DNA of 14,139 bases from DATEDA01 sp035286595. GTDB taxonomy: Bacteria > Pseudomonadota > Gammaproteobacteria > Burkholderiales > SG8-39. The translations under genes and the position numbers were made by a program. How positions within the stretch are numbered: the first letter of the stretch is position 1; each line of letters opens with the position of its first letter. The notes beneath the pieces are model-generated. The model made no database searches, was not told the origin of the DNA, and saw only the letters and a list, made by a program, of their open reading frames with translations. The stretch spans positions 1-14,139 of the forward strand of contig DATEDA010000176.1 of the NCBI GenBank assembly GCA_035286595.1, written 5' to 3'. Of this stretch, positions 1 to 6,616 are shown in pieces.

Positions 1-35
1 CCCGACGCAATCCAGATCACAAGTCGAACGCTCAT
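1..35 (-). CDS. Start of a truncated gene leaving the window (first 11 codons)
   Basis: An ATG at 35-33 is preceded by a textbook Shine-Dalgarno sequence, GGAGGTGAG, at 46-38, with 5 nt between the GGAGGT core and the ATG. The visible codons read MSVRLVIWIAS and then leave the window. The stretch is short and hydrophobic after one arginine, which fits the start of a signal peptide or membrane anchor. Nothing more can be said about the product. It lies downstream of amrS on the same strand and could belong to the same transcript, but a GC-rich hairpin at 154-188 and a decayed amrS fragment lie between them. Confidence 0.5.
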   Translation of the reverse strand, partial: MSVRLVIWIAS

Positions 36-46
36 ATCTCACCTCC

Positions 47-148
47 ATGGGGATTGATCCGAGGACATTTCATTCCTCTCCCATGGCTTCGGGATGTCCC
101 AATTCTGGAGAGAAGTCGCACGCGGTATTGCAGCCCGCGGGCATGAAC
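47..148 (-). pseudogene. Decayed duplicate of the radical-SAM motif region of amrS
   Basis: Read on the minus strand from about 148, this stretch gives AGCNTACDF and, after a shift of one base, QNWDIPKPWERNEMSSDQSP. The intact AmrS at 212-1306 has AGCNLACKFCQNWDISKSRE and then DQASP. By hand alignment about 50 of 61 bases match the amrS segment around 995-1054, including the 14 identical bases CCGCGGGCTGCAAT. Positions 108-111 hold four bases (TCTC) where amrS has the TGC codon of the third cluster cysteine, so the frame is broken and that cysteine is lost. No similarity is evident on either side and there is no start codon in context. I see a partial duplication or the scar of a deleted second amrS-like gene. 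It cannot encode a working enzyme. Its tail carries the Shine-Dalgarno sequence of the gene that starts at 35. Confidence 0.6.
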
Positions 149-153
149 GCCGG

Positions 154-188
154 CCGGCGGCGACGCCGAGCGCGCGAAACGCCGCCGG
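154..188 (-). terminator. GC-rich hairpin after amrS, possible terminator
   Basis: A perfect 9-bp inverted repeat, CCGGCGGCG at 154-162 and CGCCGCCGG at 180-188, flanks a 17-nt loop. It begins 23 nt past the amrS stop on the minus strand. No U-run follows, so it is not a classic intrinsic terminator. It could stall polymerase or protect the 3' end of the amr transcript. Confidence 0.3.
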
Positions 189-211
189 TCCGCTCAGGAC
201 TTTGCCTGTGG

Positions 212-1306
212 TCAGGCGTGGAAATTCGCGAGCCGGACCGGGATCCGGCGCGGCCCGAAGGCCTTCTTGAACTCGTCGAAGTGTCCGGCGATCGCCGTCC
301 CGCATTCGCGGCAAGCACCGCTGGGAGTGACGCGGTAGTTGAGGATGCGATGCCAGTCGCGCACGATCACCGCGTTGCCGCACCCCGGGCAGAAGGTCGT
401 GCCGCCTTCGGTGTCGTGCACGTTGCCGGTATAGACGTAGTGCAGGCCCTTCCGGAGCGCGATCTCCCGCGCCCGCGTGAGCGTGGCGGCGGGCGTGCCG
501 GGAAGGTCGGTCATCTTGTAATCGGGATGGAACGCCGTGAAGTGCAGCGGCACGTCGGGCCCGAGCTCCTTCATGATCCACTTGCACTCGGCCTCGATCT
601 CTTCTGACGAGTCGTTCTTGCCGGGGATCAGCAGCGTGGTGATCTCGTACCAGACGTCGGTCTCGTGCTCGAGGTACACGAGCGTGTCGAGCACCGGCTG
701 CAGATGCGCCCCGCACAGCCTGAAGTAGAACTCGTCGGTGAACGCCTTCAGGTCGACGTTCGCCGCGTCCATCTTGGCGTAGAACTCTTCCCGCGCACCC
801 GGCGAGATGTAGCCCGCGGTGACCGCCACTGCCTTGATCCCGCGCGCATGGCACGCGTCGGCGACGTCCATCGCGTACTCGGCGAAGATCACCGGGTCGT
901 TGTAGGTGAACGCGACCGACTTGCACCCGAGCTCTTCGGCCGCCCGCGCGATCTTCTCCGGCGAGGCCTGGTCGGCGAGCGTATCCATCTCGCGCGACTT
1001 CGAGATGTCCCAGTTCTGGCAGAACTTGCACGCGAGATTGCAGCCCGCGGTGCCGAACGACAGGATCGAGCTCCCCGGGTAGTAGTGGTTGAGCGGCTTC
1101 TTCTCGACCGGGTCCACGCAGAACCCCGACGAGCGGCCGTACGTCGTCAGGATCATCCGGTCGCCCTCGCGCATGCGGACGAAACAGGCGCCGCGCTGGC
1201 CCTCGTGCAGCCGGCAGTCGCGCGGGCACAGGTCGCACTGGATCCGGCCGTCGTCGAGCTTGTGCCACCAGCGGCCGAGGTACTTGCTTTCGGCGACTCC
1301 GCCCAT
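212..1306 (-). CDS. amrS: AmmeMemoRadiSam system radical SAM enzyme
   Basis: A 364-residue radical SAM protein of the AmrS family, cytosolic. The [4Fe-4S] ligands that bind S-adenosylmethionine are C89, C93 and C96 (CNLACKFC, the CX3CX2C pattern), followed by the family hallmark QNWDIS. An N-terminal cysteine set (CDLCPRDC, C24/C27/C31, plus C41) and a C-terminal pair of CxxC knuckles (C306/C309 and C332/C335) suggest further metal or cluster sites. The family is related to pyruvate formate-lyase activating enzymes, but its substrate is not settled. The ATG at 1306 lies 2 nt past the stop of the MEMO1/AMMECR1 fusion gene, with AAGG upstream, so the two are surely cotranscribed. The frame stays open upstream into that gene, but the ATG start matches the usual family N-terminus. 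The identification is firm; the chemistry is unknown. Confidence 0.93.
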   Translation of the reverse strand: MGGVAESKYLGRWWHKLDDGRIQCDLCPRDCRLHEGQRGACFVRMREGDRMILTTYGRSSGFCVDPVEKKPLNHYYPGSSILSFGTAGCNLACKFCQNWDISKSREMDTLADQASPEKIARAAEELGCKSVAFTYNDPVIFAEYAMDVADACHARGIKAVAVTAGYISPGAREEFYAKMDAANVDLKAFTDEFYFRLCGAHLQPVLDTLVYLEHETDVWYEITTLLIPGKNDSSEEIEAECKWIMKELGPDVPLHFTAFHPDYKMTDLPGTPAATLTRAREIALRKGLHYVYTGNVHDTEGGTTFCPGCGNAVIVRDWHRILNYRVTPSGACRECGTAIAGHFDEFKKAFGPRRIPVRLANFHA

Positions 1307-1308
1307 CG

Positions 1309-2676
1309 CTAGTGCGCCTTCAGCTCCGACTCGCGCCACTTCAGCACCTGGTACCGCCAGATCTGGCAGCGGGTCAGCCGCGTGTCGGCGGGGATGCCGG
1401 CCTTCTGCATGAGGCTCGCGAAGAACTGGCGCGGCTCGGGAAGATCGGCCCACACCTGCGGCAGGTAGGTGCCGCGGTTCCCGCCGCACGCCATGATCAC
1501 GCCGTCCACACCGGGCCGAAGCTGCGCGAACAGGTCGCGCTCCTCGGCGAACGGCACCAGCGTCGGGGTCGAGAGCAGCGACACCTCCATGTCGATCCCG
1601 CGAAGCTCCTCGGGAGTCAGCGGCGAGAACCTGCGGTCCGAGAGTGCGGCGGCGGCGGCGTTCGCAACCACGTCCTCGCCGAGCGTCCGGGTCGGATGCA
1701 GGCTCCCGATGCAGCCGCGCAGCTTGCCAACTTGGGTCAGGGTCACGAAGGTCGCGCGGCGCTCCCTCAACCAGGGCGCCTCGGGGACCGCGACCGCGGG
1801 CCCCGCGCTGAGCGCGTTGACGACGCTCCCGCGGGCGAGGCCGAGGAGCGTCCGGCCGTGTTCGGCGTCGTAGGCCCGCCGCGGCTCCCAGAACGCGAAC
1901 GAGGCGTAGCCCACGACCCGATCGCGGCCGCCGGCCGTATCGCCGGAGTTGCGGACGTCGAGCAGCTCGGGCTGGAGGCCGCGCTTCCTCGCCGCGGTGA
2001 GGAAGCCCATCACCGGCGTCGCGCCGCACGCCTGCGCGTGATCGATGTCGACCCGGAAGTCGGCGATTGCCTGCACCGTCCGGCGGTCGAGCGCTCGCGC
2101 CTCGTCGTAGGGGTGATAGTGCGAGAGGTCCGAGCTGATGACGATCAGCGTCTCTGGGCCGCCCCAAAGGGCGTCGAGCACTTCGGCCACCTCGCCCGGC
2201 GTCGCCGAGCCGACGACCAGCGGCACCAGCTTGAAGTCGCGCAGGATCTGCTGCAGGAACGGCAGCTGCACCTCCAGCGAGTGCTCGTGCGCGTGCGTTG
2301 CGGCGTTCACGCCGACCTGCGGCAGCGCCCGGAGCGCTGCGACCGCCTCGGCGTCGATCTCCACCCGCCCGAGCGGCGTCTCGAACGCGGTGGCGGCCGG
2401 AAGCGCGAGGCCGCGGACCGCCACCCGATGACAGGGCCCGAGCAGCACCACGCGCTTGACGATCCCGACCGCGGGCCGCAGCAGGGCGTATGCGTTCGCC
2501 GCGACCGCCCCGGAGTAGATGTAGCCGGCATGCGGAACGACCAGCCCTTTCGGGAGGCCGGGGACGAGGGGCGCAACGCGGGTCTCCTCCAGCATCGCGA
2601 GGACGTCGCGCCCGAGCTCGACGCTTGCGCCGGGGTAGAACATGCCGGCCACGGCGGCCGGCCGGATCGCGCTCAT
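1309..2676 (-). CDS. amrBA: Fused MEMO1-like and AMMECR1-like protein (AmrB-AmrA)
   Basis: A 455-residue fusion. Residues 1 to about 265 are a MEMO1/AmrB domain: PHAGYIYSG (H49), GPCHR (H83), EHSLEVQLPF, SSDLSHY and ACGAT (C217). The positions of H49, H83 and C217 match the His-His-Cys metal site described for human MEMO1, so metal binding is likely. Residues about 275-455 are an AMMECR1/AmrA domain with the signature LRGCIGSL at 319-326 and the FSPLT block after it. The two domains are separate proteins in many organisms; fusion supports a shared complex with AmrS, encoded 2 nt downstream. I chose the ATG at 2676 (MSAIRPAAVAG) because GAGG sits 5 nt upstream and the domain starts there; a longer TTG-started form is possible. 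The biological role of the system is unknown to me. Confidence 0.92.
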   Translation of the reverse strand: MSAIRPAAVAGMFYPGASVELGRDVLAMLEETRVAPLVPGLPKGLVVPHAGYIYSGAVAANAYALLRPAVGIVKRVVLLGPCHRVAVRGLALPAATAFETPLGRVEIDAEAVAALRALPQVGVNAATHAHEHSLEVQLPFLQQILRDFKLVPLVVGSATPGEVAEVLDALWGGPETLIVISSDLSHYHPYDEARALDRRTVQAIADFRVDIDHAQACGATPVMGFLTAARKRGLQPELLDVRNSGDTAGGRDRVVGYASFAFWEPRRAYDAEHGRTLLGLARGSVVNALSAGPAVAVPEAPWLRERRATFVTLTQVGKLRGCIGSLHPTRTLGEDVVANAAAAALSDRRFSPLTPEELRGIDMEVSLLSTPTLVPFAEERDLFAQLRPGVDGVIMACGGNRGTYLPQVWADLPEPRQFFASLMQKAGIPADTRLTRCQIWRYQVLKWRESELKAH

Positions 2677-2809
2677 GGTTGCCTCGGATCGAGCATGGCG
2701 GGTGGAGTGCTCCCGCGGATCGATCAATCTACTCCCTTCGCGGCGCGGGTGAAGTGGCGCAATCCACGCCCGGGCACCGGTCGCAGGGAGCGGGCAACCC
2801 CCTGATGTT

Positions 2810-2840
2810 GGAGCCTTTTCCGGCCGCGCCGCAGGGCTCC
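2810..2840 (-). terminator. Possible hairpin just after the methyltransferase-like gene
   Basis: On the minus strand GGAGCC and GGCTCC (6 bp) enclose a nested CGGC-GCG-GCCG hairpin, directly after the stop at 2842. No U-run follows. It lies in the 165-nt gap before amrBA, the longest gap between minus-strand genes from 212 to 12298, so it may partly separate the rib-nusB transcript from the amr genes. I see no convincing promoter for amrBA in the rest of the gap. Confidence 0.25.
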
Positions 2841-2841
2841 G

Positions 2842-3723
2842 TCAGCTCTTTCCCGCGGCGCGGGTGGCGCGCCACGGCACCTCGCCGCCGGGAAGCGCGA
2901 CCACACCTTCGATGACGTCCCCGCGGGCCCTGCCGGAGAAGCGCACCGATTGGCCGCGGCGCCTGAGGTTCGGGATCTCGAAGCTGACGGCCTCGCCGCG
3001 GACGACGAGCTTCTCGAGCGATGCGGGGGTGCCGCCGATGGTGGCCGTTCCGAGCAGGCGGGCCGGCTGCTGGAGAATCGAGACGCGCACACGCTCGCGT
3101 CCGAGCGCCGGCGGCAGCTCGAGCGTCCAATCACCGCCCACGCGCGCCGGCACGGTGTAGAGATACAGCACCGTGCGGGTGGTGCCGCTGATGTAGACCT
3201 TCTCCGGCAGCTCGAACTGCAGGTGCCGGTCGGGCTGCCACGGCACGAGCGGATAGTCGTGCGAGACCACCCGCGCGCCGGGCCGCATCTCGGCGAGGAT
3301 CCGCGGCACGAGCTGGGTGACGGTGTGCGGCAGGAGGTACAGCGTGAGCACCGTCGCCTCGCCCAGGCGCGTCTCGAAGAGGTCCCGCTCCTCGAAGCGC
3401 ACCCGCGCCGCGACGCCCGCCTTCGCGGCGTTCTCGTTCGCGAGCTTCACGAGCTCGCGGTCGATGTCGACGCCGTAGCCGCGCGCGCCGAAGCGCTCCG
3501 CGGCGCTGATGACCAGCCGGCCGTCGCCCGAGCCGAGGTCCATGACGAAGTCGTCGGCGCGGATGTCGGCGAGGTTCAGCATCTCCTCCACGATCTTCCA
3601 CGGGGTCGGCACGTAGGGGCCGGCGTTCTGCTGCGCATGCGCGAGCCACGGCCACGCGGCGGCAACGCCGAGCGCGGCGAGCGCGCGGCGCCGGCCGGGA
3701 ACCAAGCGGGTGTTCATCGTCAT
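2842..3723 (-). CDS. Exported class I SAM methyltransferase-like protein
   Basis: 293 residues. Residues 1-30 form a signal peptide with a twin-arginine-like segment (GRRRALAALG), a hydrophobic core and a likely cut after AHA. The mature part begins with a helical PYVPTPWKIVEEML segment, then class I methyltransferase motif I VMDLGSGDGRL (60-70), the acidic GVDID (84-88) that would contact the SAM ribose, and a motif region around 111-130. Residues about 200-293 look beta-rich and end in a GD-x-I-x-G ... PWRATR pattern, an extra domain not needed for methyl transfer. Its ATG overlaps the stop of pncC (ATGA at 3723-3720), so translation is coupled. The substrate is unknown. The odd point is export: SAM is a cytosolic cofactor. 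A start at 3717 would keep the same signal peptide. The Tat versus Sec route cannot be decided here. Confidence 0.8.
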   Translation of the reverse strand: MTMNTRLVPGRRRALAALGVAAAWPWLAHAQQNAGPYVPTPWKIVEEMLNLADIRADDFVMDLGSGDGRLVISAAERFGARGYGVDIDRELVKLANENAAKAGVAARVRFEERDLFETRLGEATVLTLYLLPHTVTQLVPRILAEMRPGARVVSHDYPLVPWQPDRHLQFELPEKVYISGTTRTVLYLYTVPARVGGDWTLELPPALGRERVRVSILQQPARLLGTATIGGTPASLEKLVVRGEAVSFEIPNLRRRGQSVRFSGRARGDVIEGVVALPGGEVPWRATRAAGKS

Positions 3724-4211
3724 GTCTCTCCGGTCCGCTCGAGCACGCCCTCGAGCGCGCAGACGACCGATTGCCGGCGTACCGCCTCGCGGTCGCCGGG
3801 GAAGTGCTTCGTCACCGTGTCCACCCCGCTCTCCTTCGACGCCCACGCGAGGCACACCATCCCCACCGGCTTCGCGGGCGTGCCACCCGTGGGGCCGGCG
3901 ACGCCGGTGATCGCGACCGCGACCTGCGCTCGGCTCGCGGCGAGCGCGCCGAGCGCCATCTCGCGCGCCGTCTCCTCGCTCACGGCGCCGAAGCGATCGA
4001 GGGTCTCGGCGCGCACGCCGAGCATCTCGCGCTTCGCCTCATTCGAGTATGTCACGAATCCCCGCTCGAACCAGTCGGAACTGCCGGAGACCGACGTCAC
4101 CGCCTGCGCCACCCAGCCGCCGGTGCAGGACTCGGCGGCAGTGAGCTTCACGCCCCGGTCCTTGAGGCGCGCGCCGACGCGCGCGGCCAGCGTCGTGAGC
4201 GGGTCAGACAC
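3720..4211 (-). CDS. pncC: Nicotinamide-nucleotide amidase (CinA C-terminal family)
   Basis: 163 residues, the usual length of stand-alone PncC. The family deamidates nicotinamide mononucleotide to nicotinate mononucleotide, recycling the NMN released by NAD-dependent DNA ligase and other NAD consumers. The signature AESCTGG lies at 26-32 with the nucleophilic serine S28, followed by VTYSNEAK (53-60), GAVS (76-79) and ITGVAGPTGG (101-110). The N-terminal CinA domain is absent, as in E. coli PncC. I read a GTG start at 4211, with a weak GGGTGA upstream; the nearby ATG at 4218 is out of frame. It begins 6 nt after pgpA and overlaps the next gene by 4 nt. Confidence 0.92.
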   Translation of the reverse strand: MSDPLTTLAARVGARLKDRGVKLTAAESCTGGWVAQAVTSVSGSSDWFERGFVTYSNEAKREMLGVRAETLDRFGAVSEETAREMALGALAASRAQVAVAITGVAGPTGGTPAKPVGMVCLAWASKESGVDTVTKHFPGDREAVRRQSVVCALEGVLERTGET

Positions 4212-4217
4212 CTGGCA

Positions 4218-4715
4218 TCACCCGAGCAGCCGCTTCGCCGCCGCCAGCACGAGCAGCGCATAGAACGCCGCGATGGCATCGTCGAGCATGACCCCGAGGC
4301 CGCCCTTGACCGTGCGGTCGACGTGGCGGATCGGCGGCGGCTTGGCGATGTCGAACACGCGGAAGGCGACGAACGCGAACGCCTGCCAGACGAGCCCCGG
4401 CGGCGTGAAGAGCAGCACGGCGAGGAAGGCGACGACCTCGTCCCAGTTCATGCTGCCGTGGTCCGCGACACCCAGGTCACCCCCTGCGCGGCCGCAGGCC
4501 CAGACCCCGATCGCGAAGAGGCCCACGATCGCGCCGGCCAGGAGCTCCGGGGTAAGCCACCGCGCAAGCAGGGCGTACAGCGGAAACGCGAGCAGCGTGC
4601 CGACCGTGCCCGGCGCGAGGGGCGAGAGCCCGGTCCCGAATCCGAGCGCGATGAAGTGGGCCGGGTGCGAGAGCAGAAAGCCCGCGCTGGGGCGCACGAG
4701 CGTGGTCGGCGTCAT
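4218..4715 (-). CDS. pgpA: Phosphatidylglycerophosphatase A
   Basis: 165 residues, a small inner-membrane phosphatase that converts phosphatidylglycerol phosphate to phosphatidylglycerol. The family signatures are present in order: FGTGLSPLAPGTVGT (26-40), WDEVVAF (91-97), FRVFDIAKPPPIR (118-130) and GGLGVMLDDAIAA (138-150), with conserved acidic residues that would hold the magnesium. Hydrophobic stretches near 41-51, 58-74, 95-117 and 147-160 fit three to four membrane segments. The ATG at 4715 overlaps the thiL stop by 4 nt. The thiL-pgpA pairing, with nusB just upstream, is the classic proteobacterial order also seen in E. coli. Confidence 0.95.
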   Translation of the reverse strand: MTPTTLVRPSAGFLLSHPAHFIALGFGTGLSPLAPGTVGTLLAFPLYALLARWLTPELLAGAIVGLFAIGVWACGRAGGDLGVADHGSMNWDEVVAFLAVLLFTPPGLVWQAFAFVAFRVFDIAKPPPIRHVDRTVKGGLGVMLDDAIAAFYALLVLAAAKRLLG

Positions 4716-5671
4716 CCGAAGTGATCGAACCCGCGCCGGGCGATCTCGATCGGCTTGCGCTGCCCATCGAGAAGCCGCACCCCCGGCCCCCCGCCCACGA
4801 CGCGCCCGATGCGCGTCACCGCGACGCCGGCGGCAGCGCCCGCCGCCTCGACCTCGGCGCGCCGGGCCGCCGGCGCGGTGAAGAGCAACTCGTAGTCGTC
4901 GCCGCCCGCGAGCAGGCACTCATCGGCGAGCGTGCGATCGGGACACGAGCGCAGCGCTGCCGACCGCGGCAGGGACTCGTAGTCCACCTCGGCGCCGAGC
5001 TTCGACTGCTCGACGACGTGCCCGAGGTCGGCGAGCAGCCCGTCGGAGACGTCGATCGCGGCGCCCGCGAGCCCGCGCAGCTTCTGCCCGAGCGCGACGC
5101 GCGGCGCGGGCGTCTCGAGCCGGGCGAGGCAATGCCGGCGGGCGTCGGCGTCGAGCGCGACGCGACCGCTCGCGTGGGCGAGCCCGAGCGCGGCGTCACC
5201 GGTCGAGCCCGACAGCCAGAGGTCCTCGCCCTCGCTCGCCGTGTCGCGTCGCAGCGCATAGCCCGGCGGGAGCGTGCCGATGGCAGTGATGCAGATCGTC
5301 CGCGGGCCGCGCGTGGTGTCGCCGCCGACGAGCTCGATCGCGTGCGCATCGGCAAGCGCGAACATCCCTTCCGCGAACGCCGCGAGCCATGGCTCGTCCG
5401 CGTCAGGCAGGGAGATCGCGAGCAGGAACCAGCGCGGATCGGCGCCCATCGCGGCGAGGTCGGACAGGTTCACGGCGAGCGACTTGTGGCCGAGCCGGCG
5501 CGCGTCCGCCCCGGGGAGGAAATGGGTTCCCTCCACGAGCATGTCGGTCGTCACCGCGACCACGAGGCCGGTCGGCGCCCGGACGAGGGCGCAGTCGTCG
5601 CCGACCCCGAGCGCGGCGGTCCGCGCGGGGCGGGTGAAGTAGCGACGGATCAGCTCGAACTCGGAGGGCAC
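4712..5671 (-). CDS. thiL: Thiamine-monophosphate kinase
   Basis: 319 residues, close to E. coli ThiL. It phosphorylates thiamine monophosphate with ATP to give thiamine diphosphate, the active cofactor. The ATP- and metal-binding acidic motifs of the PurM-like fold are all present: GVGDDCALV (22-30), TTDMLVEGTHF (41-51), NLSDLAAMGA (68-77), VGGDTTRGP (115-123), DVSDGLLADLGH (207-218) and LLAGGDDYELLFT (253-265). The start is GTG at 5671, giving MPSEFELIRRYF, a typical family N-terminus. It lies 22 nt after nusB and overlaps pgpA by 4 nt. No thiamine riboswitch is possible in the 22-nt gap, so it depends on upstream transcription. Confidence 0.95.
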   Translation of the reverse strand: MPSEFELIRRYFTRPARTAALGVGDDCALVRAPTGLVVAVTTDMLVEGTHFLPGADARRLGHKSLAVNLSDLAAMGADPRWFLLAISLPDADEPWLAAFAEGMFALADAHAIELVGGDTTRGPRTICITAIGTLPPGYALRRDTASEGEDLWLSGSTGDAALGLAHASGRVALDADARRHCLARLETPAPRVALGQKLRGLAGAAIDVSDGLLADLGHVVEQSKLGAEVDYESLPRSAALRSCPDRTLADECLLAGGDDYELLFTAPAARRAEVEAAGAAAGVAVTRIGRVVGGGPGVRLLDGQRKPIEIARRGFDHFG

Positions 5672-5693
5672 GCGAGGCGCTCGGTCACGCGAG

Positions 5694-6140
5694 TCACTTG
5701 GGTTCTCGCGGCGTCCTGTTCCGGTCTCGTTCCTCGGGCCGCAGGGCCGGCGCGAGCCGGTCGAGCACCCCGTTCACGTACTTGTAGCCGTCGGTCCCGC
5801 CGTAGTCCTTCGCGAGCTCGATCGCCTCGTTGATCACGACCTTGAACGGGATGTCGGGCGAGTGCTTGAGCTCCCACGCCGCGAGCAGCAGGATCCCGCG
5901 CTCCACCGGCGACAGCGATTCGACCTTGCGGTCGAGCAGCGGGGCGATCGCGCCCTTGAGCGCCTCGGCCTCGGCGATCGTGCCGCCGAGAAGCTCGTTG
6001 AAGTACGCAGCGTCGGCCTTGTCGAAGTGCTGGTCCTCGGCGAGCTGGCCGCGGATGTCCGCGGCCGGGGCACCCGAGAGCTGCCATTGATACAGCCCTT
6101 GCAGCGCGTACTCGCGGGCCCGGCGGCGGGCAGACTTCAT
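5694..6140 (-). CDS. nusB: Transcription antitermination factor NusB
   Basis: 148 residues, all-helical. NusB pairs with NusE (ribosomal protein S10), binds boxA RNA and keeps RNA polymerase processive, chiefly on rRNA operons. The N-terminal SARRRAREYALQGLYQWQ gives the basic RNA-binding helix. The core VERGILLLAAWEL (79-91) and the C-terminal VINEAIELAKDYGGTDGYKY and VNGVLDRLA segment are strongly diagnostic. The ATG at 6140 overlaps the ribH stop (ATGA at 6140-6137). The C-terminal tail (RPEERDRNRTPREPK) is charged and probably disordered. Confidence 0.96.
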   Translation of the reverse strand: MKSARRRAREYALQGLYQWQLSGAPAADIRGQLAEDQHFDKADAAYFNELLGGTIAEAEALKGAIAPLLDRKVESLSPVERGILLLAAWELKHSPDIPFKVVINEAIELAKDYGGTDGYKYVNGVLDRLAPALRPEERDRNRTPREPK

Positions 6141-6601
6141 TTGTGTTGCCGCTCGATCGCGCGGAGGAGGTTCGCCATCTCGACCGCCACGTCCGCGCAG
6201 TCGCGCCCCTTCGGGGCGGCGCGGGCCTCGGCCTGCGGCTCGGTATCGGTGGTGAGAATGCCGTTCGCCACCGGAATGCCGGTGTCGAGCTGCACCTGCA
6301 TCAGGCCGGAGGCCGACTCGTTCGCGACCACCTCGAAGTGATGGGTCTCGCCGCGGATCACCGCGCCCAGGGCGATCAGGGCGTCGTACCGCTGCGTCGC
6401 GGCGAGCCGCTGCAGCGCGAGCGGCGCCTCGAGCGCGCCCGCCACGCTGACCACGGTAATGTCGGCTCCCGCGACGCCGAGGTCGGCGAGCCGCCCGAGG
6501 CAGGCTTCGAGCGCGACGACCCCGATCGGCTCGTTGAAGCGGGCGCGGACGATGCCGACCTTGAGCCCCGCGCCGTCGCGCCCCGGCTTGATCTCAACCA
6601 C
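6137..6601 (-). CDS. ribH: 6,7-dimethyl-8-ribityllumazine synthase
   Basis: 154 residues, normal length. It condenses 5-amino-6-ribitylaminouracil with 3,4-dihydroxy-2-butanone 4-phosphate to form lumazine, the penultimate step of riboflavin synthesis; the family forms pentamers or 60-mer capsids. RFNEPI (21-26) holds the ring-stacking phenylalanine, VIRGETHHFE (81-90) places the catalytic histidine at H88, and NGILTTDTEPQAEARA (113-128) closes the phosphate site. One small departure is VAGALEAP, where an alanine replaces the proline of the usual PGAxE loop. I read a GTG start at 6601, 15 nt after ribBX; no strong Shine-Dalgarno is visible, suggesting coupling to upstream translation. It overlaps nusB by 4 nt. 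Confidence 0.95.
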   Translation of the reverse strand: MVEIKPGRDGAGLKVGIVRARFNEPIGVVALEACLGRLADLGVAGADITVVSVAGALEAPLALQRLAATQRYDALIALGAVIRGETHHFEVVANESASGLMQVQLDTGIPVANGILTTDTEPQAEARAAPKGRDCADVAVEMANLLRAIERQHK

Positions 6602-6616
6602 GGCGGCGAGCGTGAC

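Noticed and set aside
1307..2167. Upstream extension of amrS to give a 651-residue protein
   Set aside because: The extra part is the out-of-frame shadow of amrBA. The ATG at 1306, 2 nt after the amrBA stop, fits the known AmrS N-terminus.
1312..2805. Long plus-strand open frame opposite amrBA
   Set aside because: Arg/His/Glu-rich low-complexity translation with no motif, lying over a well-recognised minus-strand fusion gene.
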